Notes: a model not told the origin generated them from the sequence alone. A stretch of 64,000 nucleotides of DNA from Methylobacterium sp. Leaf123 (GCF_001423405.1 NZ_LMNS01000039.1:1-64000), one strand, 5' to 3'. Positions 33,819 to 42,901 are shown, numbered from the stretch's first letter. Numbers and translations are program-made.

Positions 33819-34382
33819 TCAGCGGCCGGCGCGCAGCCAATCCCGCAGGCGTGCGCGCCAACCGCGCCGGGCCACGGGCGGCGAGGACGGGCGTTCGACC
33901 GAGACGGAGACGGGCTGCGCGTCACCGCGCCGGGCGCGCGGCAGGGCGGTTTCGTAGGGCATACGGAACTGGTCGAATTCGCCCTGTCGGCGGGGGATGA
34001 TCGCGGCCGGGCGGTTCCACATCAGGATCGCTTCGCCCGCGCCCGCCCGGTCGCCGGCCCGCAGGCGCCGCAGCACAGTGGAGCGCCGGAACGCCGCCGG
34101 GCCGATGTTGAAGCAGAGCGAGACCAGCGCGTCGAAGGCGTGCTGCGGCAGCGGCTCGGGGATCGCCTCGGCAACGGTGCGGACGAAGGCCGCCACGTCG
34201 CGGGTGAAGATCGCGTCCGCCTCCCCGGCATCGATGCGCAGGCCCGCCCGTGGCACCGGCGGCCCGGCGGCGGCGGTGTGGCCGATGCCGATGGTCCAGA
34301 CCCCCACGCTGTCGCGGTAGGCTTCCAGCCGCCGCCCCTCCCGGGCGATCAGCACGGCGCGGCCGACGGCACTGAGGTCCAT
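33819..34382 (-). CDS. GH24 lysozyme (T4-type endolysin)
   Basis: A 187-residue peptidoglycan hydrolase. The T4 lysozyme catalytic arrangement is visible: Glu15 (AREG), Asp24 (AYRDS) and Thr30 (WTIGIGHT). The fold continues to about residue 145 with ALVSLCFNIGPAAF and the R..EA..W motif (GEAILMWNR). The C-terminal 40 residues are basic and disordered. The ATG at 34382 has CGGAG upstream; the TTG six bases earlier would hide that site. It presumably opens the cell wall for release of GTA particles, together with the small membrane proteins encoded next to it. Confidence 0.88.
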   Translation of the reverse strand: MDLSAVGRAVLIAREGRRLEAYRDSVGVWTIGIGHTAAAGPPVPRAGLRIDAGEADAIFTRDVAAFVRTVAEAIPEPLPQHAFDALVSLCFNIGPAAFRRSTVLRRLRAGDRAGAGEAILMWNRPAAIIPRRQGEFDQFRMPYETALPRARRGDAQPVSVSVERPSSPPVARRGWRARLRDWLRAGR

Positions 34383-34462
34383 CGTCAATCTCCGGGGTCG
34401 AGGGGATGGGTCGAGAGGGCGGGGCCATCGCGCGATGCCGCATGAGCGGCGGCGCGGGTTCC

Positions 34463-34496
34463 GGCTTTGGCCGAGGCGCCAAGCGGAGCGAAAGCC
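34463..34496 (+). repeat. Intergenic repeat, GTA gap copy A
   Basis: A 34-bp stretch (GGCTTTGGCCGAGGCGCCAA followed by GCGGAGCGAAAGCC) is nearly repeated at 41631-41663. It is one of two copies that fall in the two widest minus-strand gaps of the GTA operon that have no gene, here between the DUF2793 and endolysin genes. Confidence 0.5.
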
Positions 34497-34520
34497 CTGT
34501 CGAAAGGCAGGCGCGGCGGC

Positions 34521-35603
34521 CTAATCCAGGCCCTCGAACAGCAGCGAGAACAGGATGTTGGTCGTGGGCTGCGCCCCGCTGCTCGCCACGATCTTGAGGC
34601 ACCAGCGGTCCGCCGCCTCGAAGACCGCGCTGTTGACGAGGTCCGCCGCTTGGTTGGAGCCGGCCCCGGCGATCGTGCAGGTCAGGGCCGTGCCGGTGAA
34701 CAGGTTCTGGAGCGTGACGGTCCAGCTCTGGCCGGCGCCCGGCGCGCCCTGCGTTGCCACCCGCAGATCCCGGAACCGCCCCCGCCGGCCGACGGCGGCG
34801 TAGACCTCGCTCTGGTGGCCGCCGACGAGGGCGTTGGTGAAGTACCGCGTCGCCCCGGCCGTCACGGTCCCCGGCCCGCTATTGCCGGCGATCACCTGCG
34901 CCGTCAGCACCGGCACGTCCGCGACGGTGATCCGGCCGGGAAAGGCGACCCGCCCCGTCGCGCGCGCGATCCGCAGCGCCTCGAACCAGTCGCCGCCATT
35001 CGGGGAGACTTTCACACGGAGGTCGTCGTCACCGGTCAGGCCGATCTCGGCGCGGGCGGAGAACCCGGTCTGCATCAGTAGGGAGAGGGTGTTGCCGGCC
35101 GCCTGCTTGTTGAGGGTGTAGCGCAGATCGCCGCTGCCGCCCTCGGCGACCGTCAGCGCGGTCCAGAGCGCCTTGTTGAGCTTGGCCGCGAAGGGATTGT
35201 CCGCATCCGCCCCGGTGCCGAGGCCGAGGCGGGTGAGGTTGTGCAGGGCGCTGATCGTCGCGCGGAACGGCATCCAGGCCGAACCGGTGAAGGTGTAGAG
35301 TTCGGCCTCGTCGGCGACGTAGGCCGTCCAGCCCGCAAGTGGCTTGAGGGACAGCCACGCTCCGTCCTGGAAGCGGGCGATGCGGCCGGCCCAGCCGGTC
35401 CAGGCACCGCTCGGGTTGCCCGAGGCGATGAGGTAGCGGTCGCCCTCGGCGGGGCTCGCGGGCGGAGCGGCTCGGTCCTTGTCGAGGACGGCGAGCTGCA
35501 CCAGCGCGTCGAGCAGCGCCAGGGCCTCGTTGTGGGTGACGTGCTTCTGCGCCTGCCCGCCCGCGATCAGCGGCAGGGTAAGGCTCGGGGTCGTGTCGGC
35601 CAT
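34521..35603 (-). CDS. DUF2793 tail-fibre-like protein of the GTA cluster
   Basis: A 360-residue protein. The N-terminal 110 residues match DUF2793: SLTLPLIAGGQAQKHVTHNE, then LDALVQLAVLDKD, then the WLSLKPLAGWTAYV repeat-like text. The rest is beta-rich and ends in a fold resembling carbohydrate-binding tail spikes (no catalytic residues seen). DUF2793 proteins follow the megatron gene in many alphaproteobacterial GTA clusters and prophages and probably form surface fibres that recognise recipient cells. Confidence 0.82.
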   Translation of the reverse strand: MADTTPSLTLPLIAGGQAQKHVTHNEALALLDALVQLAVLDKDRAAPPASPAEGDRYLIASGNPSGAWTGWAGRIARFQDGAWLSLKPLAGWTAYVADEAELYTFTGSAWMPFRATISALHNLTRLGLGTGADADNPFAAKLNKALWTALTVAEGGSGDLRYTLNKQAAGNTLSLLMQTGFSARAEIGLTGDDDLRVKVSPNGGDWFEALRIARATGRVAFPGRITVADVPVLTAQVIAGNSGPGTVTAGATRYFTNALVGGHQSEVYAAVGRRGRFRDLRVATQGAPGAGQSWTVTLQNLFTGTALTCTIAGAGSNQAADLVNSAVFEAADRWCLKIVASSGAQPTTNILFSLLFEGLD

Positions 35604-35627
35604 GGGCCACTCCGTCAGTATCGGATG

Positions 35628-38600
35628 TCAGACGGTCCGCAGGCTCACCCGCGCCCGGCGGGCGGGGCCGGGGCCGGCCAGCGGGCCGATCGGCACCAGG
35701 GCGGCGTCGATCTCGGTGCGGCGCGTGCCGAAATCGGCGATCTCGTCGGCGCTCGCGTAGAGCGCGCTCGTCGTGTCGGTGCTCAGGCTGCGCAGAATCC
35801 GCCCATCCTCGGCGAGGATGTCGAGGCGGTAGGCTTCGGCCCCCTCGCCCAAAGGCACGTCGGCCGGCTCCCAGGCATCGGCATCGCGCCGCGCGCGCCG
35901 CGTCCAGTGGAAGCGGATGCCGCCGGCCTCGCGCCGGGCGCGTAGGTGAACCGGACTCAAGGGAAGGAAGGCGGTCAGGTCCGCTGTCGCCGCGAAGCCG
36001 ACGAAGGCGGGATCGGCCGGATCGCGCTCCGCCGGGCCGACCCGGTAGAGGAAGCGGCGGCCGGCCTCATCGAGCCGGTCGACGAGGGGCCGGACGGCGC
36101 CGTCATCGAGGCGCACGATCAGGCTGCCCGCGCCCGCCGGCCGGCCCGCGGCGGCCTCGCTGCCGGCCAATCCCCGCAGCAGCCCTGAGAGCCGCCACGT
36201 CTCCGCCTCGACCAGCTCGGCTTTCGCCGCGGACAGGATCTCGACCGCCCCGTCCGCGCCGATCACCGCGAACAGGTTGCCCCCGCCCAGCGCGGCGGCC
36301 TCGCCGATGCTGCTCAAGCCTTCCGCGTGGCGCAGGGTGACATTGAGGCGGGCATTGCGGTCGAAGCGCCAGAGCGGGCCCGGCGGCAGCGAGGTCAGCG
36401 TGCGGCCGAGGCAGGCCGGATGGTCGATTGTGCGATGGAGCGCGAACGGCGCCCCTTCGTCTGCCGAGCGCCAGACTGCGACGGCGCCGGGCCAGGGATC
36501 GGCCGAGACCGCGAGATAGGAGAGCGGCACCGGATCGCCGTGCTCCACCGGCAGGACCAGCGGCAGGGCGAAGACTGGCCCCGGCACGGCCGGCGGCCTC
36601 CGACCTGTTCTCAGAGCCAGCGTGGCGGGTGCAGGATCGGGTCGGGGCAACGGCGCCGCCCGTGTCTCGATCCGCCGGCCCGTGGGTGCGTCGTCGATCC
36701 GCACGATCCGGTGAAGCGTCCTACGGTTCTCGTCCGGAAGCGCCACCACGTCGCCGGGCTCCAGATCGATCCGGCGCGGGCTCACCCCGAAGGCCGCCGT
36801 GTCGCGACCCGCGAGCGCGGCATCGAGGACGGCCTCCGCCAAGGCCTGCACCGCGTCGCGCCGGGTGACGATGGCCGCCTCAACGCGCACCTCCTGCCGC
36901 CGCGCGCCGGCCGCGCGCGCGGCGGAGGCGGTGGCGCGGCGGTAATCCGGACTCTCGCCATCGGAAAAGCCGATCGCTACGGAGCGCGGCAACTCGCTCT
37001 CCTGCGCCCGCACCCGGCGCAAGGGCGCCGCCTCGCCCTCGCCGAGAACGAAGTCGCCCGCGTCCAGCACGGCGGGCGCGCTCTTGCGCCCATCGCGAAT
37101 CCGCAGGGCCCCGGCGGAGACCGAGACATCGAGGTTGAACAGCCGGGCGAGCGGCTCCAGCGCCTCGCGGGCGGAGAGCGGCCGGTCGAGCACGGCGCCG
37201 TCGAGGAAGCCGGCGGCGTCGATGTCGAGGGCCGCGTCGATGCCGAGATCGCTCAGGATCGCCGCGATCAACCGGTCGAGTTCCAGCCCCTCGATCCGGC
37301 CGGTGATCCAGTGGCCGAGCGCCCAATTGGCGGCGTCCGACCACACGGTGGTGAAGTCGGGGAAGGCCGGAAAGGGTCGCGCATCCCAGGCCCAGACGTA
37401 GGTGTCTTCGGCCGGGATCATCCGGCCGCCATAGAGGGGCGAAACCGGATTGTGAGCCGGCTCAAAACCGTCCGATTCAGGATCAAAGCGCGCGAGGATC
37501 GCGTCGAGACCGCGGGCCTGGATCAGGTCGTCGCGGCCACCGCGGGAGAAGGGCGGGACTGCGTTCTCCGAGGATTTCGGATCGGGGAAGACGTTCGGCC
37601 CGTTGGTGCCGCGATCGACCGCCGGAACGCCGATCTCGGTGAGCCAGATCGGCTTGGCGCCCGGCACCCAGGCCGTCGGCCCGATCTCGACGCCGCCCGC
37701 CCGCTCGACATGCGGGTTCGACCACCATGCGACGAGATCCTTGGCCCGGAAGATCCACGGCTTATTGTAGGCGCCGTCGGTGATCGGCGTACGGCGTTGC
37801 GCGGCGCGATCCTCGGGGCTGGCATAGTACCAGTCGAACGCCTCGCCCGCGCCGAGCCGGTTCTTGAGATAGGCGCGGTCGTAGACGCTCGCGGCCTCCG
37901 CCGCGTCGCGGTGGTCCGGTCCGTCGCGCCAATCCGAGATCGGCGGGTAGTAGTCGATGCCGACGGCATCGATGGCGGGATCGGCCCAGAGCGGATCGAG
38001 GGGGAAGCGCACGAAGGCGCCGCCCTCGCGGACATGGGCGCCGTACTCGGTCCAGTCGGCGGCGTAGACGAGGCTCACAGCGCCGCCGAGGCGGGCGCGG
38101 ACCTCGGTGGCGAGGCGCCGAAGCTGCGCGACCGCCGGATAGGCGCCGTCCGGTCCGCGCACCCGCGTAAGGCCGACGAACTCGCTGCCGAGGACGAAGC
38201 CGGCGAGCGGCGTCCCCGCCGCCGCCCAGCCGGCGGCGAGGTCGGCATAGTGCAGGATCATCGCCCGGTAGCCCTGAGGCCCCTCGAAGAAGGCTGCGAC
38301 CTGATCGGCCGCGCCGCCGGTGCCGTCCGGACTGCCGGGCCGGTCGGGGGCGGGATCGCAGGTGATGCGTCCGCGCCAAGGATAGGCCGGCTGCGTTTCG
38401 CCGGGCCGGTACGGGTCCGGCAGGGTGTTGCCCGCCGGCACGTCCATCATCACGAAGGGATAGAGCACCACCGCGAGACCACGGCGGTTCAGCTCCGCCA
38501 CCAGCCGTCCGAGCCCGGCATCGGACGGCGTACCACCATAGGCGGCGGTGTCACCGGCGCGGGAAACTGGCTGCGCGGCGGCGCGGCTCAGCCCGGCGAC

Positions 38601-39536
38601 GGCCCAGGGCTCGCCCGTCGTCGCCTTCGCCGTCGCATCGACCCGCGGCGTCACGGTGCATTGCCCGGCGCGCAGATCGTTGCCGAACCAGCTCGTTACC
38701 ACCGAGACGCGCTTCAACCGCGGGCACAAAGCCTGGAGCGCGTCGAGGGAGGCGACGATGTCGCTAGCGCCCTGAAACTGGAAGCGATTAGCCGGCTTCG
38801 TAGCGCCGAAACCTGCATCCTCGCTAACGGCGAGCGGATCGAGGCCGAACTCGGTGGAGCCCGGAATCAGGCACACCGCGCGGATCTTGCCGGCCAGCCC
38901 GGCGACGGGGCGGATCACCTCGAAGGCGAATTGCGGGATGCGGTTGCCGAAGGCGGCCAGCGGCAGCCGCTCGAACACGATGTAGGCGAGCCCGCGATAG
39001 GCCGGTGCGTCGTCCGCGCCCTCCTTGGCGACGATGAGCGGATCGGGTGCCTGCGTCGCGGAGCCGGTATGAACGCGCCAATTGAGCGTCGTCAGATCGA
39101 GTTCGCTGCCATCGGCCCAGATCCGACGCACCAGGGCGATCTCGCCCGCACAGAGCCCGACGGCGAGATCGATGAAGTAGCTGTAGGCGGTGCGCACGGT
39201 TTTCGGACCGCCCGCTCCGCCCTTCGAGCCGGAGGACGAGCGTTCCACGGTGGTGTTGGCGACCTCGAGCGGGCGTGTCGCCCAGATCAGGGTGCCGCCG
39301 ATGCGCGCCCGGCCGTAGACACGAGGCACCGGCGCGCCCTCGGTGGAGGCGAGGCCGCCGAGTTCGGTCAGCCGCGGCCCGTCCACGAAGCGCGGGCTCG
39401 TGCCGGTGCCGAACAGCGCGTCGTCGAGCGCCGCGCCCCCGGCCGCGCCGGCCACGCGCCCGATCATCCCGCCGATGGGGCCGCCGAGCGCATTGCCGAC
39501 CGCCTCGCCGGCGGTTTGCAGGACGAGCGTTGTCAT
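35628..39536 (-). CDS. GTA baseplate 'megatron' protein (RcGTA gp15-type)
   Basis: A 1302-residue central tail-tip protein. The N-terminal 120 residues include the Gly/Ala-rich GGPIGGMIGRVAGAAGGAAL and the phage tail module with PVPRVYGRARIGGTLIWAT. The middle holds the GTA TIM-barrel-like domain (about 430-740, with IDAVGIDYYPPISDW, GEAFDWYYASPEDRAAQ and KPIWLTEIGVPAVDRGT). A tail-tip attachment/fibronectin-like C-terminal region follows. The start at 39536 has GGAGG eight bases upstream. This is the largest GTA gene and fits gp15, which forms the baseplate and tail spike that crosses the recipient envelope. Confidence 0.92.
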   Translation of the reverse strand: MTTLVLQTAGEAVGNALGGPIGGMIGRVAGAAGGAALDDALFGTGTSPRFVDGPRLTELGGLASTEGAPVPRVYGRARIGGTLIWATRPLEVANTTVERSSSGSKGGAGGPKTVRTAYSYFIDLAVGLCAGEIALVRRIWADGSELDLTTLNWRVHTGSATQAPDPLIVAKEGADDAPAYRGLAYIVFERLPLAAFGNRIPQFAFEVIRPVAGLAGKIRAVCLIPGSTEFGLDPLAVSEDAGFGATKPANRFQFQGASDIVASLDALQALCPRLKRVSVVTSWFGNDLRAGQCTVTPRVDATAKATTGEPWAVAGLSRAAAQPVSRAGDTAAYGGTPSDAGLGRLVAELNRRGLAVVLYPFVMMDVPAGNTLPDPYRPGETQPAYPWRGRITCDPAPDRPGSPDGTGGAADQVAAFFEGPQGYRAMILHYADLAAGWAAAGTPLAGFVLGSEFVGLTRVRGPDGAYPAVAQLRRLATEVRARLGGAVSLVYAADWTEYGAHVREGGAFVRFPLDPLWADPAIDAVGIDYYPPISDWRDGPDHRDAAEAASVYDRAYLKNRLGAGEAFDWYYASPEDRAAQRRTPITDGAYNKPWIFRAKDLVAWWSNPHVERAGGVEIGPTAWVPGAKPIWLTEIGVPAVDRGTNGPNVFPDPKSSENAVPPFSRGGRDDLIQARGLDAILARFDPESDGFEPAHNPVSPLYGGRMIPAEDTYVWAWDARPFPAFPDFTTVWSDAANWALGHWITGRIEGLELDRLIAAILSDLGIDAALDIDAAGFLDGAVLDRPLSAREALEPLARLFNLDVSVSAGALRIRDGRKSAPAVLDAGDFVLGEGEAAPLRRVRAQESELPRSVAIGFSDGESPDYRRATASAARAAGARRQEVRVEAAIVTRRDAVQALAEAVLDAALAGRDTAAFGVSPRRIDLEPGDVVALPDENRRTLHRIVRIDDAPTGRRIETRAAPLPRPDPAPATLALRTGRRPPAVPGPVFALPLVLPVEHGDPVPLSYLAVSADPWPGAVAVWRSADEGAPFALHRTIDHPACLGRTLTSLPPGPLWRFDRNARLNVTLRHAEGLSSIGEAAALGGGNLFAVIGADGAVEILSAAKAELVEAETWRLSGLLRGLAGSEAAAGRPAGAGSLIVRLDDGAVRPLVDRLDEAGRRFLYRVGPAERDPADPAFVGFAATADLTAFLPLSPVHLRARREAGGIRFHWTRRARRDADAWEPADVPLGEGAEAYRLDILAEDGRILRSLSTDTTSALYASADEIADFGTRRTEIDAALVPIGPLAGPGPARRARVSLRTV

Positions 39537-39562
39537 GGCGGAGCCTCCGGCGAGCGGGTGTT

Positions 39563-40027
39563 TCAGGGCGGATCGGGAAAGCGGAAGACGTGGGCGAGGT
39601 GGCGCCGCCACCACGGTGTGAGCGTGACCTCGGTCACCGCCGCACCGTCATGGGCATGGATCATCGCCGCCGGCCCGGTGGCGATAGCGTAATGCTTTGC
39701 CGGCAAATGTGCGCGAAACGCGAAGAGAAGGACGTCGCCCGCACGGGGCTGATAGGCGCTCAGCGGCTCGGCAATCGGCACGAGGTGCCGCCGCGCGGCG
39801 GCGAGGAGCGGGTCGGCCCCGTCGAGGGCCGATTCGGCCCAGGTGGCGGCATAGGGCGGCGGCTCCTCCGGCTCGGGACCGAGCACCGCGCGCCAGACCC
39901 CGCGCAGCAGGCCGAGACAATCGCAGCCGACGCCCTTCAGCGAGGCTTGATGCCGGTAGGGCGTTCCGGCCCAGGCGCGGGCCTCCGCCACGATCCGCTC
40001 AGCGAGCGGCGATGCATCCTCATCCAT
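39563..40027 (-). CDS. NlpC/P60 peptidase (RcGTA gp14-type)
   Basis: A 154-residue cell-wall peptidase. The catalytic cysteine is Cys37 in GVGCDCLGLLRGVW. The catalytic histidine region is AKHYAIATG, and MIHAHDG follows. The fold spans nearly the whole protein. In RcGTA the equivalent protein sits at the tail tip and degrades peptidoglycan during DNA delivery. It lies between the hub (8 bp) and the megatron gene. Confidence 0.9.
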   Translation of the reverse strand: MDEDASPLAERIVAEARAWAGTPYRHQASLKGVGCDCLGLLRGVWRAVLGPEPEEPPPYAATWAESALDGADPLLAAARRHLVPIAEPLSAYQPRAGDVLLFAFRAHLPAKHYAIATGPAAMIHAHDGAAVTEVTLTPWWRRHLAHVFRFPDPP

Positions 40028-40034
40028 GACGGCC

Positions 40035-40928
40035 TCATCGGAACAGGCTGGAGCCGTCGAGGCGGGCTCCGGCCTCAGGCCCGGAGCGCAGCACGAAGTC
40101 GTTGCCCGGCATGTGCGGAAACCCCTGGAAGTTGAGGGTGTTGGCGAACTTGTCGCGGCATGCGGCGAGGCTCTTGTCGCAGCCGGCGACGAGGATGAAG
40201 GCGTCACCGGCTGCGACCGGACGCGGCGGCGGGTCCCATAGGTCGAGGAGCGTCGCCGCGCCGTCGCGGCGATGGCCGCGTAGGTTTGCGGCGTGGCCCG
40301 CATTGGCGCCCGTATCCCAGGTCAGGCGCCCGCCGGAGAACCAGCCCGGCGTGAACGCCCCCGTCAGCACAACGGTGAGCCGGCCGGGATCGGACGCGGC
40401 CTGCACGGTGCCGGTCGCGCGAAAGCGCGAGTCGGCGAGATCGACGCGGCAACGAGCATCGCCGAGTTCCGCATCGCAGGCCGCGCGAAAGCTGCATCCG
40501 GCCGTGACGTCGAGGCGGTGCATCAGCCCACGTAACTCGGCGACGAAGGCGCCCCCCTCACGGCGGATCTCGCCCAGGGTCGCCACGTCGAGGAGCAGGC
40601 GCGCCTCGGGCTCGGCCCAATCGACCAGCCAGGTCTCGACCCCGGCCCCGTCATAGAGCCCCGCCGCGACGTCGGCCTCCGTGATCCCGGCCGAGGTCAG
40701 CGCGCCCGCCACCTCGCCACCGCCGACGGCAAAGCCCAGCTCCGCGCTCGCCTCGGCTGCCTCGAGCCCGCTGCGGGCGGCGTAGATCACGCCACTGAGG
40801 ACGAGATCGCGGTCGTGGTCGGTGAAACCGAGGACGAGGCCGTCGCGGCGGCGCAGGGCCCAGCAGCGGCAGAGCGTGGTCGCGCCGCCCTTGAGGCGAG
40901 CGGCGAGACGGGGCGGAACGGCGCGCAT
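40035..40928 (-). CDS. DUF2163 tail hub protein (RcGTA gp13-type)
   Basis: A 297-residue protein matching the DUF2163/phage BR0599 family. The start MRAVPPRLAARLKGGATTLC and the later LGFTDHDRDLVL are family hallmarks. Several cysteines fall in conserved places: LCRCW near residue 20, GCSFRAACDAELGDARC in the middle, and AGCDKSLAACRDKF near the end with GFPHMPGNDF. The RcGTA hub binds an iron-sulfur cluster through such cysteines, so this one probably does too. GAGGGG precedes the start. Confidence 0.9.
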   Translation of the reverse strand: MRAVPPRLAARLKGGATTLCRCWALRRRDGLVLGFTDHDRDLVLSGVIYAARSGLEAAEASAELGFAVGGGEVAGALTSAGITEADVAAGLYDGAGVETWLVDWAEPEARLLLDVATLGEIRREGGAFVAELRGLMHRLDVTAGCSFRAACDAELGDARCRVDLADSRFRATGTVQAASDPGRLTVVLTGAFTPGWFSGGRLTWDTGANAGHAANLRGHRRDGAATLLDLWDPPPRPVAAGDAFILVAGCDKSLAACRDKFANTLNFQGFPHMPGNDFVLRSGPEAGARLDGSSLFR

Positions 40929-40938
40929 CGGCTTCCCC

Positions 40939-41580
40939 TCAGGGCAGGATCTCGATCAGCGGGATTCGCGGCACCTCGCCGGCGGTGAAGGCGGCGAGAT
41001 CGATGGTGAGTTCGTCGGTGTCGAAGCGGACCGGCACGTCGAACTCGAAGCCGGCGGTCACGGCGGCACCCGGCGGCGGCACCGCGTCGGCGGCGAAGGT
41101 GACTTGACCCGTCGCGGAATCGACGGAGAGCTTTGCGGCCGCCACCTCGGCACCGCTCACCGCCACGCGCACGCTGCCGGCCACCGGCTTGGCGATGGCC
41201 CGGCGGTAGGCGTCCGGCCCGCTTCCGTAGGTTTTGGCGAGGGCAAAGATGCGGGTCGTGCCGTCGCCGGTGCCGATCCGCTGATCGGTCGGCGCGGGCG
41301 GCCGCGAGGGCGGGCCGGAGCGGTGATCGACCCGGTCGCGGTAGCGGAAGCCGTAGAGTCGCCCGCGCCGCTCCTCGAAGAAGCCGAGCACGGCGTGCAG
41401 GGCATCGAGGGTGCGGATGCCGAGCCCGGCATCGTAGCGGCGGCGCGAATCCGCCCAACGGCTGTTGCGGTGCTCGCGGCCCGAGGCCAGCGTGACGATC
41501 TCGGTGCGCCGCACCGGGCCGCCGCTGCCGCGCAAGGCGACATCGAGGGGAAAGCGGATTTCGTGGAAGTCGGACGGCAT
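40939..41580 (-). CDS. DUF2460 distal tail protein (RcGTA gp12-type)
   Basis: A 213-residue protein of the TIGR02217/DUF2460 family. Recognised by FHEIRFPLDVALRGSGGP near the start, the NSRWADSRRRYDAGLGIRTL motif, and FFEERRGRLYGFRYRDRVDH. It forms the ring joining tail tube and baseplate. It ends 10 bp before the hub gene. The following gap upstream to the tape-measure gene (41581-41715) holds one copy of an intergenic repeat. Confidence 0.9.
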   Translation of the reverse strand: MPSDFHEIRFPLDVALRGSGGPVRRTEIVTLASGREHRNSRWADSRRRYDAGLGIRTLDALHAVLGFFEERRGRLYGFRYRDRVDHRSGPPSRPPAPTDQRIGTGDGTTRIFALAKTYGSGPDAYRRAIAKPVAGSVRVAVSGAEVAAAKLSVDSATGQVTFAADAVPPPGAAVTAGFEFDVPVRFDTDELTIDLAAFTAGEVPRIPLIEILP

Positions 41581-41630
41581 GGCAAAAACTCCGAAGTCCG
41601 GGCGCGAAGAGCGCCCCGCGGAGCGGCCTC

Positions 41631-41663
41631 GGCTGTGCCGAGGCGTCGAGCGAAGCGAAAGCC
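41631..41663 (+). repeat. Intergenic repeat, GTA gap copy B
   Basis: A 33-bp stretch similar to 34463-34496 (about 28 of 33 aligned bases identical by eye), with the shared end GCGAAAGCC. It lies in the 135-bp gap between the tape-measure and distal tail genes and is followed by the GC-rich inverted segment GGCCGCGGAGGCGGCC. Confidence 0.5.
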
Positions 41664-41715
41664 AAGGCCGCGGAGGCGGCCGCCGGCGCTTGAGGCAGGA
41701 CAGGAAACGTTGTGA

Positions 41716-42342
41716 TCACAACGCCCTGCGCCCGCGCGCCACGGCGCGGGCGAGACGGGCGGCGACCTGGGCCTCGGAGCGGCGGAAACCTTCGATGTCC
41801 GGGGTGGCGATGTTGACGGTGACTGCGACCGGCCGCTCGGCTCCGCCCGCCGCGACGCCGAGGCGACCGTCGCTGCCGCGCCGGAGCGGCAGGATCGCCT
41901 CCGGCCCGGCCTCGCCCATCAGGCCGGTGTCGCCCCCTGGGCCGGCGAGGGGAAAGTAGGTCGGCGCCGCCACGACCCCGCCGGCCGCGAAGGGGCGCAC
42001 CCGTCCTCCACCAAGAACCCCGCCGAGCCGGAACGGCACGATCCGCCCGTCCGAGACGAGGCCGCCCTTGGCGAGCGCCGTCGTGCTGCCGCCCCCTGAG
42101 GCCGCGCTCAGCAGGCTGTTGACGAGGCTCGTCACCCCCGTCTTGACGGGAGCCAGCGCCGCCTTGACCGCGACGTTGGAAAGCTTGCTCGCCAGCGAGG
42201 CCAGCACGCCGTCGAGTTGGCGCCCGGCATTGAGGTTGCGGTCGAAGGCCGAGGAGAGGCTCTGGCCGAAGCGCTGGGCCAGTCGGTCGAGGGTCTCGAG
42301 CTGCCGGGCGCGCTCGGCCGTGCTGCGGTCGCTGTCGGTCAT
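41716..42342 (-). CDS. Short tail tape-measure protein (RcGTA gp11-type)
   Basis: A 208-residue protein similar in length to RcGTA gp11, which is far shorter than phage tape measures because the GTA tail is short. It starts with a helical segment (ARQLETLDRLAQRFGQSLSS), has a central membrane-like stretch (NVAVKAALAPVKTGVTSLVN), then Gly-rich text (GGVLGGGRVRPFAAGGVVAAP) and LMGEAGPEAILPLRRG, the classic C-terminal tape-measure motif. Its start overlaps the preceding stop (ATGA). Confidence 0.87.
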   Translation of the reverse strand: MTDSDRSTAERARQLETLDRLAQRFGQSLSSAFDRNLNAGRQLDGVLASLASKLSNVAVKAALAPVKTGVTSLVNSLLSAASGGGSTTALAKGGLVSDGRIVPFRLGGVLGGGRVRPFAAGGVVAAPTYFPLAGPGGDTGLMGEAGPEAILPLRRGSDGRLGVAAGGAERPVAVTVNIATPDIEGFRRSEAQVAARLARAVARGRRAL

Positions 42343-42572
42343 CAGAAAATCCCCGCATCGGGATATGCGGCGAGCAGCCGGTCGAAATCGGCCCGGCTCG
42401 GCGCGTCGGGCACCGGGCGGGTCAGGCCCACGGCGGCGGCAAGTTCACGGGGCGTGGCGGCCCAGAGGTCGCGCGGGCGCCAGCGCAGGGTCGCAAGACC
42501 GAGCGTCAGCACCGCATCCCACGGGAAGGCGGAGACGGGCGTCTCCGGCGCGTGACTTCCCGTAGGGCTCAA
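42342..42572 (-). CDS. Tail assembly chaperone-like small protein (rcc01693 family)
   Basis: A 76-residue protein with FPWDAVLTLGLATLRWRPRD then LWAATPRELAAAVG, the pattern of the small rcc01693/TIGR02216 GTA proteins that sit between gp10 and the tape measure. The start is TTG 42572, overlapping the upstream stop. The first 16 residues are not family-like, so translation might begin slightly later. The place before the tape-measure gene is where phages encode tail chaperones. Confidence 0.8.
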   Translation of the reverse strand: MSPTGSHAPETPVSAFPWDAVLTLGLATLRWRPRDLWAATPRELAAAVGLTRPVPDAPSRADFDRLLAAYPDAGIF

Positions 42573-42901
42573 GGGTCCGCGGGCGGAGCCTCGCCGAAGG
42601 CCGCGACGAGCGCCTCGCCGAGCGCTGCGGTGATCGCAGCGAGGCCGCCATCGAGCGGCAGGCGGGCCACCGCTTCGTCGTCGAGGGCGTGACCGCCGCC
42701 GCGCAAAGCCGCGCCGAGCAGCGCGATCACGTCGCGGGCAGCGAGCCGCCCACCGGCAAAGCGCTCGGCGAGGCCGGCGAGATCGCCCGCGCCGAGGGCG
42801 TCTTCCAGTTCGGCGAGAGCGCCGAGGGTGAGGCAGAGCGTGTAGCGCTCGTGTCCAAGGGTCAGCGGCACCTCGCCGCGTCGGCGGTTGGCCATCGTCA
42901 T
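42569..42901 (-). CDS. GTA gp10-type protein (tail chaperone candidate)
   Basis: A 110-residue protein of the gene transfer agent gp10 family (DUF3356-like). Recognised by RRGEVPLTLGHERYTLCLTL then GALAELEDALGAGDLAGLAERF; the rest is helical and Ala-rich. ATGA overlap with the tail tube gene upstream and TTGA overlap with the next gene show tight translational coupling. A role in tail assembly is inferred from position. Confidence 0.85.
   Translation of the reverse strand: MTMANRRRGEVPLTLGHERYTLCLTLGALAELEDALGAGDLAGLAERFAGGRLAARDVIALLGAALRGGGHALDDEAVARLPLDGGLAAITAALGEALVAAFGEAPPADP

Noticed and set aside
36327-39692. A 1121-codon plus-strand open frame across the megatron gene
   Set aside because: Same mirror-frame effect. 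The minus strand encodes a family-matching protein over the entire stretch.
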